DNA of 64,000 bases. Source: Halomonas halodenitrificans DSM 735 (GTDB lineage Bacteria > Pseudomonadota > Gammaproteobacteria > Pseudomonadales > Halomonadaceae). A program made the position numbers and the translations under genes. Positions within the stretch are counted from its first letter, which is position 1. Each line of letters opens with the position of its first letter. The stretch spans positions 83,900 through 147,899 of the forward strand of contig NZ_JHVH01000008.1 of the NCBI RefSeq assembly GCF_000620045.1, written 5' to 3'. Of the stretch, positions 40,901 to 48,529 are shown in pieces. The notes under the pieces were generated by a model. It searched no databases. It was not told the DNA's origin and saw only the letters and a program-made list of their open reading frames with translations.

Positions 40901-41633
40901 ACTGGCGCATGCGGGCGATCCATTCCCGGGCCTTGGTGTTACGGATGCGGGTCACCGGCAGCTCGACGCCATCTTCCTCGAAGATCGCCGCCAGCATGGT
41001 CTTGAGGGTGTCCATCTTGCCCTCCTTGGCGTGTACCGCCGAGACCAGCTTCTCGATATGCCGGATGCGCTGGCCGGGGCGTACCAGGCTGAAGCGGGCG
41101 GCCACCTGACGCAGGCGCAGCCCCTCCTTGCGGTTGCCCCGGGGCTGGGTGCCCGTCTGGGTGAAGTCGTTCTGGATCACCGCGCGGTACTCGGAGGTGG
41201 CCCCCAGCTTGGGGGAGACCGACACGCCCCGCCGCCGCAGGCCGCTGGCCCACTGGGCGTAGTCCAGGGCCGTCACGCCGGCATCACTCTCGACCAGATA
41301 GTCCTCGGGGCGGTAGGCATCCCCCAGGAAGCGATACTCGACCCCACCCTCGCCGCGGCGGGTCAGCACCGCCTGGCAGACGTCTCCTTCCTCGCGGCGG
41401 TATTCATACACGAGGTAGCTGTTGCGGTGCGGTAGATAGAAGGCGTCGAACTTGAGGCGCGTGCGCGGCACCACCCGGTTGGGCAATTCACCGTAGAACA
41501 CCGGCACCAGCCGCTGGAGGGTGGTCTTGCCCGAGGCATTGGTGCCGCAGATATTCGTGTGGCCCTCCACACTGAGTTCGACCACCCCCTCGAGGTGGCC
41601 GTGGATCATCACGATGCGTAGCAGCTGGCCCAT
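37956..41633 (-). CDS. MukB/JetC-like SMC ATPase (DUF3584-type)
   Basis: A 1225-residue ATPase with SMC architecture. Walker A GTNASGKT (30-37) near the N-terminus; long Ala/Glu/Arg-rich coiled coils (about 250-850 and on to 1000) broken by a globular hinge-like patch (about 535-600); then a C-terminal head with a signature-like SSSHGMAYLILCKFL (about 1107-1121) and Walker B ending in D1145-E1146 (IHWPIDEIG). The N-terminus fits the DUF3584 group. It should hydrolyse ATP and extrude DNA loops. ATG at 41631-41633 is preferred (AGGGA upstream); a longer frame to 41690 lacks support. First gene of the cassette. Confidence 0.83.
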   Translation of the reverse strand: MGQLLRIVMIHGHLEGVVELSVEGHTNICGTNASGKTTLQRLVPVFYGELPNRVVPRTRLKFDAFYLPHRNSYLVYEYRREEGDVCQAVLTRRGEGGVEYRFLGDAYRPEDYLVESDAGVTALDYAQWASGLRRRGVSVSPKLGATSEYRAVIQNDFTQTGTQPRGNRKEGLRLRQVAARFSLVRPGQRIRHIEKLVSAVHAKEGKMDTLKTMLAAIFEEDGVELPVTRIRNTKAREWIARMRQSMRLEPLQRSLGELERRDREIADLEASLWQLKPQLEADRHRAERDRAEHEAEIQRRQRDFQAREAAYREQRDAFNDRASELDSELDQTRGVLDDLQQQFEAFEAADMPGLEQDLKALPQWREQQQQLRDHLELMQQAVKASKAKLEARLVELGDLLEARRDELQALIDALGEEKDTCRDQQVDAEGRLDADYQARRQALDDDYRARLEQVTARLAELKAQLAHTAQSPEEAREAEQAQVRVDQAQSEQASAAAAMEQLRGELDGRKQERDAAEQELERARARRSRAEARLATLQVQRDPAQGSLRHFLRHHRPGWEQTLGKVVAPALLERRDLAPQFNETASDDLFGLTLDLAAIDAPDDAQEEAELLAAIATAEAALDEANEEEKAAEKALRAGHQKVQEADARLERARTARRRAAEEVDYALQARSQCQQRHAAAQKARQAACRESLAEQEAAHQALRDEQRQALEALADGHRAQRLELTADFQARLAGFDQQVQQHRRQLAEHKEEHRLQRDELTAAFDRELAEQGVDPVSVRETRSRMEALAGRIRDTEGRREELDAYTRFMRVEWGERKPRLVEKDAELTRERDALERRRHQHRADFHAARDEYRAAASELTARRDAAKTLVETLAPLLDKLEALALAAAPEPLGEAPGDTQERIERLRQGLTDHGRELEALRRGCETLESELIKGASADFQDTLEAERARLDGESPRRLLPVIAGMLKLLEGQQEQLLQEGRNLSDDLDKFFTVFSDLNRRISAQSRRLSDEVADDLKLEGIGRAEVKIQSTIDELGFWEPLKRFSRRYREWRDSGQPLPGDDYLDTLADVVELLRSDQQYSFESLLRLELHLNEGGTDLVIRNDRQLLESSSHGMAYLILCKFLLAFTRLLRGPAEIAIHWPIDEIGTLAYHNVEKLFDACDNNRIHIVGAFPNPESDVLLLFHNRYLIDRDAAEPTQRRLKRIEPRLSRLAQRLQARAEEVAS

Positions 41634-41755
41634 GTCGCGTCCCTGGTCGTTGGCATGCCCATCACCGGTCCAGTGCCGGTAAGCGCCCATGGTGCCGGAG
41701 GCGCTGCATCATCTCAATTGGGGACGGGTGATGACCCTCCCTGGTCGAGGACCCC

Positions 41756-41857
41756 CTAATCGATATAGGCCATGATGGCCTCATGTGCAGCAATCTGGGC
41801 CTCGGCTTCATGCACCAGGCGCTCGTATACTTCGCGGGATTCAATTGGCAGGGACAT
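41756..41857 (-). CDS. Small 33-residue ORF upstream of the SMC-type cassette
   Basis: ATG at 41855-41857, stop TAG at 41756-41758. The product, beginning MSLPIESREVYERLVHEAEA, is acidic and predicted as one helix. GGAGG lies six bases before the ATG, better than most sites in the window, and the frame has no rare codons. It ends 122 bases before the SMC start. I do not know a family. It could be a leader peptide, an antitoxin-like or regulatory peptide, or the remnant of a longer gene. Confidence 0.5.
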   Translation of the reverse strand: MSLPIESREVYERLVHEAEAQIAAHEAIMAYID

Positions 41858-42039
41858 GGTATTCCTCCGGGTTGATTACCCCATGAATACAAAACGATTA
41901 CGACCCTCTGCGCAATCCCCGCCAGCGGCTTTCACATTTCTTGCGGCAAGGTAACCAAGTGTTGTTGCTAACGGCACGGGGGCGTCACACTCCCTGCACC
42001 GGGCCTCCGGTGGTACCCTGATGCCCCCAGGAGGAGGCC

Positions 42040-42993
42040 ATGATCTCTCGGCTCGGCGCCCAACGCCTGCACAACACACTACAACATTTGCTGATACTCA
42101 CCGGCATGTCGCTGCTGCTCGCCGTGCCCGCCTGGCTGCTGGCCGGTAGTGCGGGAGTGCTGTGGGCCTTTTGCCTGGTGATATTGACGCTCTATCTCGG
42201 CGGACGGATACCGGCGCGACTGGTGCTGGCGCGCACCGGCGCCGGGGCACTGCACCGGCATCAGGCCCCCCAGCTCTACCGGGTAATGGCCCTGCTCTAT
42301 CGGCGAGCGGGCATCACCCAGCCGCCGGCACTGTTCTACGTGCCCTCACCGGATCTCAACGCCTTCGCGGTGGGGGATGCCCGGGACGGGGGCATCGCGG
42401 TAACCGAGGGCCTGCTGCGGAACCTGCCATTGCGCGAGCTTGCCGGCGTGCTCGCCCACGAGGTGAGCCATCTGCGCCACGGCGATACCCGGGTGATGTC
42501 CATGGCCGCCACCATGACACGCCTCACCGTCTGGGGAACCATGCTGGTGCAGTTGGCACTGATCGCCATGCTGCCCTCGGCCATGGCCGGGGAGTTTCGC
42601 ATGCCCTGGCTGGAGCTGCTGGCGGTGGGTCTGGCCCCCCTGGCGAGCACCCTGCTGCAGCTTGCCCTGTCACGGAACCGCGAGTTCACCGCCGACCTGG
42701 AGGCGATGACGCTGACTCGCGACCCCCAGGGGCTGGCCGATGCTCTGGAGACCCTGGAACGGCGCAATGGCATCTGGCTGACGACCCTGTTCGGTCGCCA
42801 ACAGCTGCCGGGGTGGCTGCGCTACCTGCAGACCCACCCGCCCACCACCGAGCGGGTACAACGACTGATGGCGCTGGCCGAACGACAGGGACCCAGGCCG
42901 TCGTCTTCGCGCCCCTACCGTCCTCGCGAGCCGCTGGTGGAGTCCCGCCCCGAACGCCACGGTCATCGTTATTGGCTGGGGCGCAGGCGATAA
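42040..42993 (+). CDS. M48-family zinc metalloprotease (HtpX-like)
   Basis: A 317-residue membrane protease. Two N-terminal membrane helices (about 17-54); the zinc motif HEVSH (H140, E141, H144); two more helices (about 160-215); and the third ligand region REFTADLEA. HtpX-type enzymes cut damaged membrane proteins at the inner membrane. The C-terminus is rich in Pro, Arg and Ser, which is not typical of HtpX. It is divergent from the SMC-type cassette. Confidence 0.9.
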   Translation: MISRLGAQRLHNTLQHLLILTGMSLLLAVPAWLLAGSAGVLWAFCLVILTLYLGGRIPARLVLARTGAGALHRHQAPQLYRVMALLYRRAGITQPPALFYVPSPDLNAFAVGDARDGGIAVTEGLLRNLPLRELAGVLAHEVSHLRHGDTRVMSMAATMTRLTVWGTMLVQLALIAMLPSAMAGEFRMPWLELLAVGLAPLASTLLQLALSRNREFTADLEAMTLTRDPQGLADALETLERRNGIWLTTLFGRQQLPGWLRYLQTHPPTTERVQRLMALAERQGPRPSSSRPYRPREPLVESRPERHGHRYWLGRRR

Positions 42994-43068
42994 TTGACCG
43001 GCATCTCGAGGGCGGTGCATGCTTTAATGCAAGAATCGTAACGCTCTGACACACAAAGGAAACAAATA

Positions 43069-44064
43069 ATGAACGGCTTTATCCGCAACACCCTGGCGCT
43101 CGCCGTCTCCCTGGGCGTGGCCGCCACCGCCCAGGCCAACGACTTCGCCGACATGGACCCGACGACGCTACGCATGGCCCACGTGGTCAACGAAGAGGAT
43201 GGTTTCCATATCGCCGCCATGAAGTTCGAGGAACTGGTGGAAGAGCGCACCCACGGCAAGGTGGATATCGAACTCTACCCCAACGCCAGCCTCGGCGATG
43301 AGCGCACCCTGCTCGAGGGCATGCAGATCGGCACCGTCGACATGGGTTTGATCACCAACGGTCCGGTCGCCAACTTCCTGGAGGAGATGGCGGTATTCGA
43401 ACTGCCCTTCCTCTTCCCGAGCCCCGAAGCCGCTTATGAAGTGCTCGACGGCGAGATCGGCCAGGAGCTGCTGGGTCGCCTCTCCGAGGTCAACCTCAAG
43501 GGCCTGGCCTATGCCGAACGCGGCTTTCGCAACCTCACCAACAGCGAGCGTGCGGTGGAGAGCCCCGCGGATATCGACGGCCTGCGCATCCGCGTGATGG
43601 AGAACCCGGTCTACGTGGACACCTTCCGCGAGCTGGGTGCCAACGCCGTGCCCATGGCCTGGACCGAGGCCCTCACCGCCATGCAGCAGGGCACCATCGA
43701 CGGCCAGGAAAACCCGGTCAACGTGATCCACTCCTTCAAGCTCTTCGAGACCCAGGATCACATGACGCTGTCGCGCCACACCTACGCGCCGGCGATCTTC
43801 GTGATGGGGATGCCGGCCTGGGGCGAGCTGCCGGAGGCCGCCCGGACGGTCATCGCCCAGGCCGCCCAGGAGGCCGCCGAGCATGAGCGCCGGGTCAACG
43901 CCGAACTGGAGGCCGAGCAGCTGGCCGAGCTGCGCGAGGCAGGAATGCAGATCGTCGAAGACCCCGATATCGCCGCCTTCCAGGAAGCCGTGATTCCCGT
44001 CTATGAGAAGTACGGCGAGCAGTTCGGCGATTACCTGCCGCGCATCCAGGAGGCGCTGAAGTAA
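43069..44064 (+). CDS. TRAP transporter substrate-binding protein DctP (copy 1)
   Basis: A 331-residue periplasmic binding protein with a Sec signal peptide ending near ATAQA (about 22). Family blocks LRMAHVVNEED, PNASLGDERTLLEGMQIGTVDMG and AWTEALTAMQQGTIDGQENP are clear. R175 in GLRIRVMENP is the arginine that normally holds the ligand carboxylate, so the ligand is an organic acid. First gene of a P-Q-M operon; the following gene begins immediately after the TAA stop. Confidence 0.95.
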   Translation: MNGFIRNTLALAVSLGVAATAQANDFADMDPTTLRMAHVVNEEDGFHIAAMKFEELVEERTHGKVDIELYPNASLGDERTLLEGMQIGTVDMGLITNGPVANFLEEMAVFELPFLFPSPEAAYEVLDGEIGQELLGRLSEVNLKGLAYAERGFRNLTNSERAVESPADIDGLRIRVMENPVYVDTFRELGANAVPMAWTEALTAMQQGTIDGQENPVNVIHSFKLFETQDHMTLSRHTYAPAIFVMGMPAWGELPEAARTVIAQAAQEAAEHERRVNAELEAEQLAELREAGMQIVEDPDIAAFQEAVIPVYEKYGEQFGDYLPRIQEALK

Positions 44065-44595
44065 GTGTCTGACCTCGCCCATTCCCTGTTGCGTCCGCTG
44101 CGATGGAGTGAACGCGCCCTCGACGCCGTTATCTCGCCCGTGGTCTTCACGGCGATGGCGGCGTTGATCGGTGTGATCACCCTGCAGATCGTCTCGCGTG
44201 TGCTCTTTACCGCCGTGGGCTGGACCGAAGAGGTCGCCCGCTTCCTGTTGATATGGATCACCTTCCTGGCGGCCACTCTGGCATTCCATCGAGGGCGGCA
44301 TATCGCCGTGACCTTCGTGGTGGACGCCCTGCCCGGGCTACCCAGGCGCCTGGCCCGGATCGCCGCGCTGCTGGTAGCTCTGGGCTTTCTCCTCGCGTTG
44401 ATCCTGATCGGCTGGGATTACATGCAGGTCCAGAGTTTTCAGAAATCCGCCTCGCTGCGTCTCTCCATGACCTGGGTCTACGCCGTGATCCCCCTCTCCG
44501 CGGCGATCATGGCCTGGTACGCCCTGGTGGATATCGCCGGCCTGGCGCTGGGCGATGCCCACGCCTCCGCGGCTGACGACGAGGAGCGCCCATGA
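44065..44595 (+). CDS. TRAP transporter small permease DctQ
   Basis: A 176-residue membrane protein with four helices. The block VGWTEEVARFLLIWITFLAA and the later RLSMTWVYAVIPLSA are typical of DctQ. It starts with GTG directly after the dctP stop and overlaps dctM by four bases (ATGA), so translation is coupled. Confidence 0.93.
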   Translation: MSDLAHSLLRPLRWSERALDAVISPVVFTAMAALIGVITLQIVSRVLFTAVGWTEEVARFLLIWITFLAATLAFHRGRHIAVTFVVDALPGLPRRLARIAALLVALGFLLALILIGWDYMQVQSFQKSASLRLSMTWVYAVIPLSAAIMAWYALVDIAGLALGDAHASAADDEERP

Positions 44596-45854
44596 CCGCC
44601 CTGCTCTTTCTACTGTTCCTGATTTTCATGCTGCTGGGCGTGCCCATTGCCCTGGCCATCGGCGCCAGCACCCTGGTGGCGCTCAAGGCCCAGGGCGTGC
44701 CACTGATGGTGGTCACCCAGCAGATGTTCCAGGGCATCAACTCCTTCGCCCTGGTGGCGGTGCCGATGTTTATCCTCGCCGGTGACCTGATGGCCCAGGG
44801 CAAGGTGAGCGAGAAGCTCGTCGACTTCGCCGATTCGATGTTCGGTTTCCTCAAGGGCGGGCTGTCGATGGTCTCCGTGGGCGCCGGGATGTTCTTCGCC
44901 GCCATCTCGGGCTCCGGGGCCGCCACCACCGCGGCGGTGGGCGCCAGCCTCGTGCCGGAGCTTCGCAAGAAGGGCTACGAACCCGCCTCGGCGGCCAGCC
45001 TGATCGCCGCCAGCGGCACCATCGGCGTGGTGATCCCGCCCTCGGTGCCGATGATCATCTATGCCGTGATCGCCCAGCAGTCGGTATCCACGCTGTTCTT
45101 GAGCGGTATCCTGCCGGGCATCGCCATGGGCCTGGGGCTCTCCGTGATCGCCATCGTGCAGGCCTACCGCCGCAACTACCCCCGCGGCACTGCCCTGTCG
45201 GCGGCCACCATCTGGCGTACCTTCAAGAGCGCCAGCTGGGGACTGATGACCCCGGTGATCATCCTCGGCGGCATCTTCTCGGGGATCTTTACCCCCAGCG
45301 AGGCGGCGGTGGTGGCGGTCAACTATGCCCTGCTGGTATCGCTGTTCGTCTACCGCGACCTGACGCTGCCCGACGTCTACCGCATCCTCATCCGCTCGGC
45401 CATCACCACCTCGGTGATCATGCTGGTCATCGCCACCTCGGCGATACTCAGCTGGACCCTGTCGAGCTGGCAAGTTCCCGGGGCCATCGCCCAGGCGGTG
45501 CTTTCGCTCTCCACCGATCCCCTGGTGATCATGCTGCTGGTAGTGGCGGTGATCCTGCTGACCGGCGTCTTTATCGAGACCGCCAGTGCCCTGATCATCC
45601 TGACACCGGTGCTGCTGCCACTGGTGACCCAGCTGGGCATCGATCCGATCCACTTCGGGCTGATCATCGTCATGGGGCTGGCCATCGGCATGATCACCCC
45701 GCCGGTGGCGATCAACCTGTACGTGGCTTCGTCGGTCACTCAGCTTCCCCTGGAGCGCATCACCCGCGCCATCATGCCCTACCTGCTGGGTCTGGTCGCG
45801 GTCCTGATGCTGGTGGTATACGTGCCCATCCTGCTTGGCTGGTCGGGGGCCTGA
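44592..45854 (+). CDS. TRAP transporter large permease DctM
   Basis: A 420-residue, roughly twelve-helix permease that carries the substrate with Na+. Typical blocks: MFFAAISGSGAATTAAVGA, GTIGVVIPPSVPMIIYAV, GIFTPSEAAVVAVNYALLV and GMITPPVAINLYV. It closes the P-Q-M operon. The substrate is unknown; the nearby D-2-hydroxyacid dehydrogenase suggests hydroxyacids, which is inference. Confidence 0.95.
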   Translation: MTALLFLLFLIFMLLGVPIALAIGASTLVALKAQGVPLMVVTQQMFQGINSFALVAVPMFILAGDLMAQGKVSEKLVDFADSMFGFLKGGLSMVSVGAGMFFAAISGSGAATTAAVGASLVPELRKKGYEPASAASLIAASGTIGVVIPPSVPMIIYAVIAQQSVSTLFLSGILPGIAMGLGLSVIAIVQAYRRNYPRGTALSAATIWRTFKSASWGLMTPVIILGGIFSGIFTPSEAAVVAVNYALLVSLFVYRDLTLPDVYRILIRSAITTSVIMLVIATSAILSWTLSSWQVPGAIAQAVLSLSTDPLVIMLLVVAVILLTGVFIETASALIILTPVLLPLVTQLGIDPIHFGLIIVMGLAIGMITPPVAINLYVASSVTQLPLERITRAIMPYLLGLVAVLMLVVYVPILLGWSGA

Positions 45855-45860
45855 CGCCGC

Positions 45861-46838
45861 ATGGCAAATAGAAACGATTGGCACGCCGCGCGGCTGTCCC
45901 GGCTGCGCGGCGTCAATCTCAACCTGCTGCTGGTGTTCGACACCCTCTATCAGCATCGCAGTCTGACACTGGCGGCCGAGGTCATGAACCTCAGCCAGCC
46001 GGCCTTGAGCCATTCACTGCGCAAGTTGCGTGAACTGCTGAACGACCCGCTGTTCATCAAGGGCGCCGACGGCATGACGCCGACCCCACTCGCGCATCAG
46101 ATGCAGGCGGGCATCGACGATGGACTCTTCCATTTCGACCGCGCCCTGACCCAGCACGAGCGTTTCATCCCGGCTACCTCGACCCGGGAGTTTCGCATCG
46201 GCGTGTGCGACGACGCCGTCAGCGGCGCCCTTCAGCCGGCACTGCTGAGCCATACCCTCCACCACGCCCCCGGCCTGTGCTTGAACTGGCTGCCAATACG
46301 CATCGCCCATGAGGACCAGGCTCAGTCGCGCCTGGAGGCTCATGACCTGGATGCCGCCATCGTACAGCTCGACTCACTGCCGCTGCAGTTGCCCCACGAT
46401 CACCTGAGCGATGACCCCATCGGCTGCGTGGGCGATCCCGCCGTTTATGGCGACACCCCCGCCCTGGATATGACCACCTTCCTGGCCGCTCCCCAGGTAG
46501 CACTCTCGCACCGGGAAGACAGCCCGCTGTTGATCAATGACGTACTGCGCAGGCGTGGACTTCAGCGGCGCATTGTCGCCAAAACACCACAGGTGGCCCC
46601 GCTCGCCGACCTGCTGCCCGGGACCCGGCTGCTGGCGGTGGTAACCAGAAGCTCGGCCCGCCTGCTATGCCGACGCGACAGGTTGCGCTTCTACGACCTG
46701 CCCCTGGAAGTGGAGCCGTTTCGCCTCTGCCTGCTCATTGACTGCCGTCGACCCAAGGATGCGGGGCTCGCCTGGCTACGTGGGCGACTCCGTGATGCCG
46801 CCCACGTACTCATGCCGACACCCGGGGGCGGTAAGTGA
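45861..46838 (+). CDS. LysR-family transcriptional regulator (TRAP operon)
   Basis: A 325-residue LysR protein. Winged helix-turn-helix at about 15-75 (NLLLVFDTLYQHRSLTLAAEVMNLSQPALSHSLRKLRELL), effector domain at about 100-310. It starts seven bases after dctM on the same strand, so it may be co-transcribed with the transporter and regulate it. Target and ligand are inferred only from location. Confidence 0.9.
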   Translation: MANRNDWHAARLSRLRGVNLNLLLVFDTLYQHRSLTLAAEVMNLSQPALSHSLRKLRELLNDPLFIKGADGMTPTPLAHQMQAGIDDGLFHFDRALTQHERFIPATSTREFRIGVCDDAVSGALQPALLSHTLHHAPGLCLNWLPIRIAHEDQAQSRLEAHDLDAAIVQLDSLPLQLPHDHLSDDPIGCVGDPAVYGDTPALDMTTFLAAPQVALSHREDSPLLINDVLRRRGLQRRIVAKTPQVAPLADLLPGTRLLAVVTRSSARLLCRRDRLRFYDLPLEVEPFRLCLLIDCRRPKDAGLAWLRGRLRDAAHVLMPTPGGGK

Positions 46839-46880
46839 TGATCGTGCACCAGCCGGGTCAAGCCCCTCGAGGCGGAAGCT

Positions 46881-48272
46881 TCAAGGCGTCGACGCCCCGA
46901 ATATCTTGCCGGGGTTGAGCAGCCCGCCAGGGTCCAGGGTCCGCTTGAGCAGTCGCATCAACTCCAGCTCCGCTGAACTGCGGCTGAGACTCAGGTAATC
47001 ACATTTCTCGAGACCAATGCCGTGCTCGGCGGAAATCGATCCACCGATGGCCGCCAGGGGCTCGTAGACCAGGCGTTCGACCCCCCGACGACTCTCCGGT
47101 CGATCATCTCGCACCGAGATCATGATGTGCAGATTGCCGTCGCCCAGATGGCCGAAGGCCACCAGCCGCCCCTGCTCGGGAAAGGCGTCAGCCAGCCGTC
47201 GCTCCAGCCCGGCGACATAGTCTTCCATCGCCGGAATCGGCAGGCTGACATCGTAGGAGAACATCGGGGCCAACTGCTTCACCAACACCTCGATGTCTTC
47301 CCGAATATCCCAGATCGCCTGGCGCTGTGCCTCGGAGCCGGCGAGTACCGCATCGGTAATCAGCCCCTGGTCCAGTGCCTGCTCCAGGAATGCCTGGAAG
47401 CGCTCGGTATCGATTTCGACATCGGCTCCCTGGCTCTCGATGATGGCGTAGAAGGGCGAATCCGTCGCCAGCGGCGGCGGGTAGGCGCCGCTCTCTTCGG
47501 TCATCAGCCGGTAGTGGCTTTGCCACAGGGCCTCGAAGGCGCTCAGCCCGATGCGACGCGCCGCCAGGTTGAGAAGTGTCGTCAACGCGCTGAAGGAAGG
47601 CACCGCCACCAGGGCCGTTTGCTCGCTGGGCAGGCGCGGCTGCAGCCGGAGCACCGCTCGGGTGACGATCCCCAGGGTGCCCTCGCTGCCGATGAAAAGC
47701 TGCTTGAGATCGTAGCCGGCGTTGTTCTTGAGCATCTGGTTGAGCGAGCTCACCACGGTGCCGTCGGCAAGCACGGCCTCCAGGCCCAGCACCTGCTGGC
47801 GCATCATCCCGTAGCGAATCACCCGAACCCCGCCGGCGTTGGTGGCGATATTGCCGCCGATGGTGCAGGAGCCGCGTGCCCCGAGGTCGAGGGGGAACTG
47901 CATGTCGACCTCTTCAGCGGCTTCCTGCACCCTCTGCAGTGGTGCCCCGGCCTGAACGGTGAGGGTCCCGCCCACCACATCGATGTCTTCGATGGCGGTC
48001 ATGCGCTCCAGCGACACCACCAGCTCGTCGGGCGCCGTCACGGCGCCATGGACGACCCCGGTCAATCCACCATGAGTCACAACCGCCTGACCCGCCGCAT
48101 GACAGCAGGCCATGACCCGACTGAGCTCTTCGGTGTCTGCCGGGCGAATGATGGCGCCGGCCTCGCAGGCAAGCCCCGAGAACCAATCCACGCTGCGCTG
48201 GCTGACGCTTGTCCCGGTCAGGACGTTGTCGTGGCCAACGATCTCGGCCAGTTCATTTAATATTGTCTGCAT
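46881..48272 (-). CDS. FAD-linked D-2-hydroxyacid dehydrogenase (GlcD/D2HGDH family)
   Basis: A 463-residue flavoprotein. The N-terminal FAD domain (about 35-215) shows PADTEELSRVM, VTHGGLTGV, GARGSCTIGGNIATNAGGVR and IGSEGTLGIVT. The C-terminal domain (about 220-463) carries the metal-binding HLGDGNLH and EHGIGLEK. Such enzymes oxidise D-lactate, glycolate or D-2-hydroxyglutarate and pass electrons to an acceptor. It lies opposite to and between two TRAP binding-protein genes, which points to uptake and oxidation of a D-2-hydroxyacid. Confidence 0.88.
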   Translation of the reverse strand: MQTILNELAEIVGHDNVLTGTSVSQRSVDWFSGLACEAGAIIRPADTEELSRVMACCHAAGQAVVTHGGLTGVVHGAVTAPDELVVSLERMTAIEDIDVVGGTLTVQAGAPLQRVQEAAEEVDMQFPLDLGARGSCTIGGNIATNAGGVRVIRYGMMRQQVLGLEAVLADGTVVSSLNQMLKNNAGYDLKQLFIGSEGTLGIVTRAVLRLQPRLPSEQTALVAVPSFSALTTLLNLAARRIGLSAFEALWQSHYRLMTEESGAYPPPLATDSPFYAIIESQGADVEIDTERFQAFLEQALDQGLITDAVLAGSEAQRQAIWDIREDIEVLVKQLAPMFSYDVSLPIPAMEDYVAGLERRLADAFPEQGRLVAFGHLGDGNLHIMISVRDDRPESRRGVERLVYEPLAAIGGSISAEHGIGLEKCDYLSLSRSSAELELMRLLKRTLDPGGLLNPGKIFGASTP

Positions 48273-48529
48273 CCTTTCCCCCTTCAGGGCATGTGTTCAG
48301 GCCCTTGAATCGGGCCATGCAGCGCCGGATACGGCCCCTGCCTGGAGCCTGAGACTAACCGCGCCTCGCAACACGCTCAAGCGCTGTCGCCAGGAAGCGT
48401 TGCACTATCCAAGTGGCGAATGTATCCATAAAAATTGCGCATTCGACCCTTCTACAGGGATTGGGTACGTTCGGGCGATACAAGCGCGAAAACAATCACA
48501 ACCCGTCAACATCATGCCGAGGATATGTC

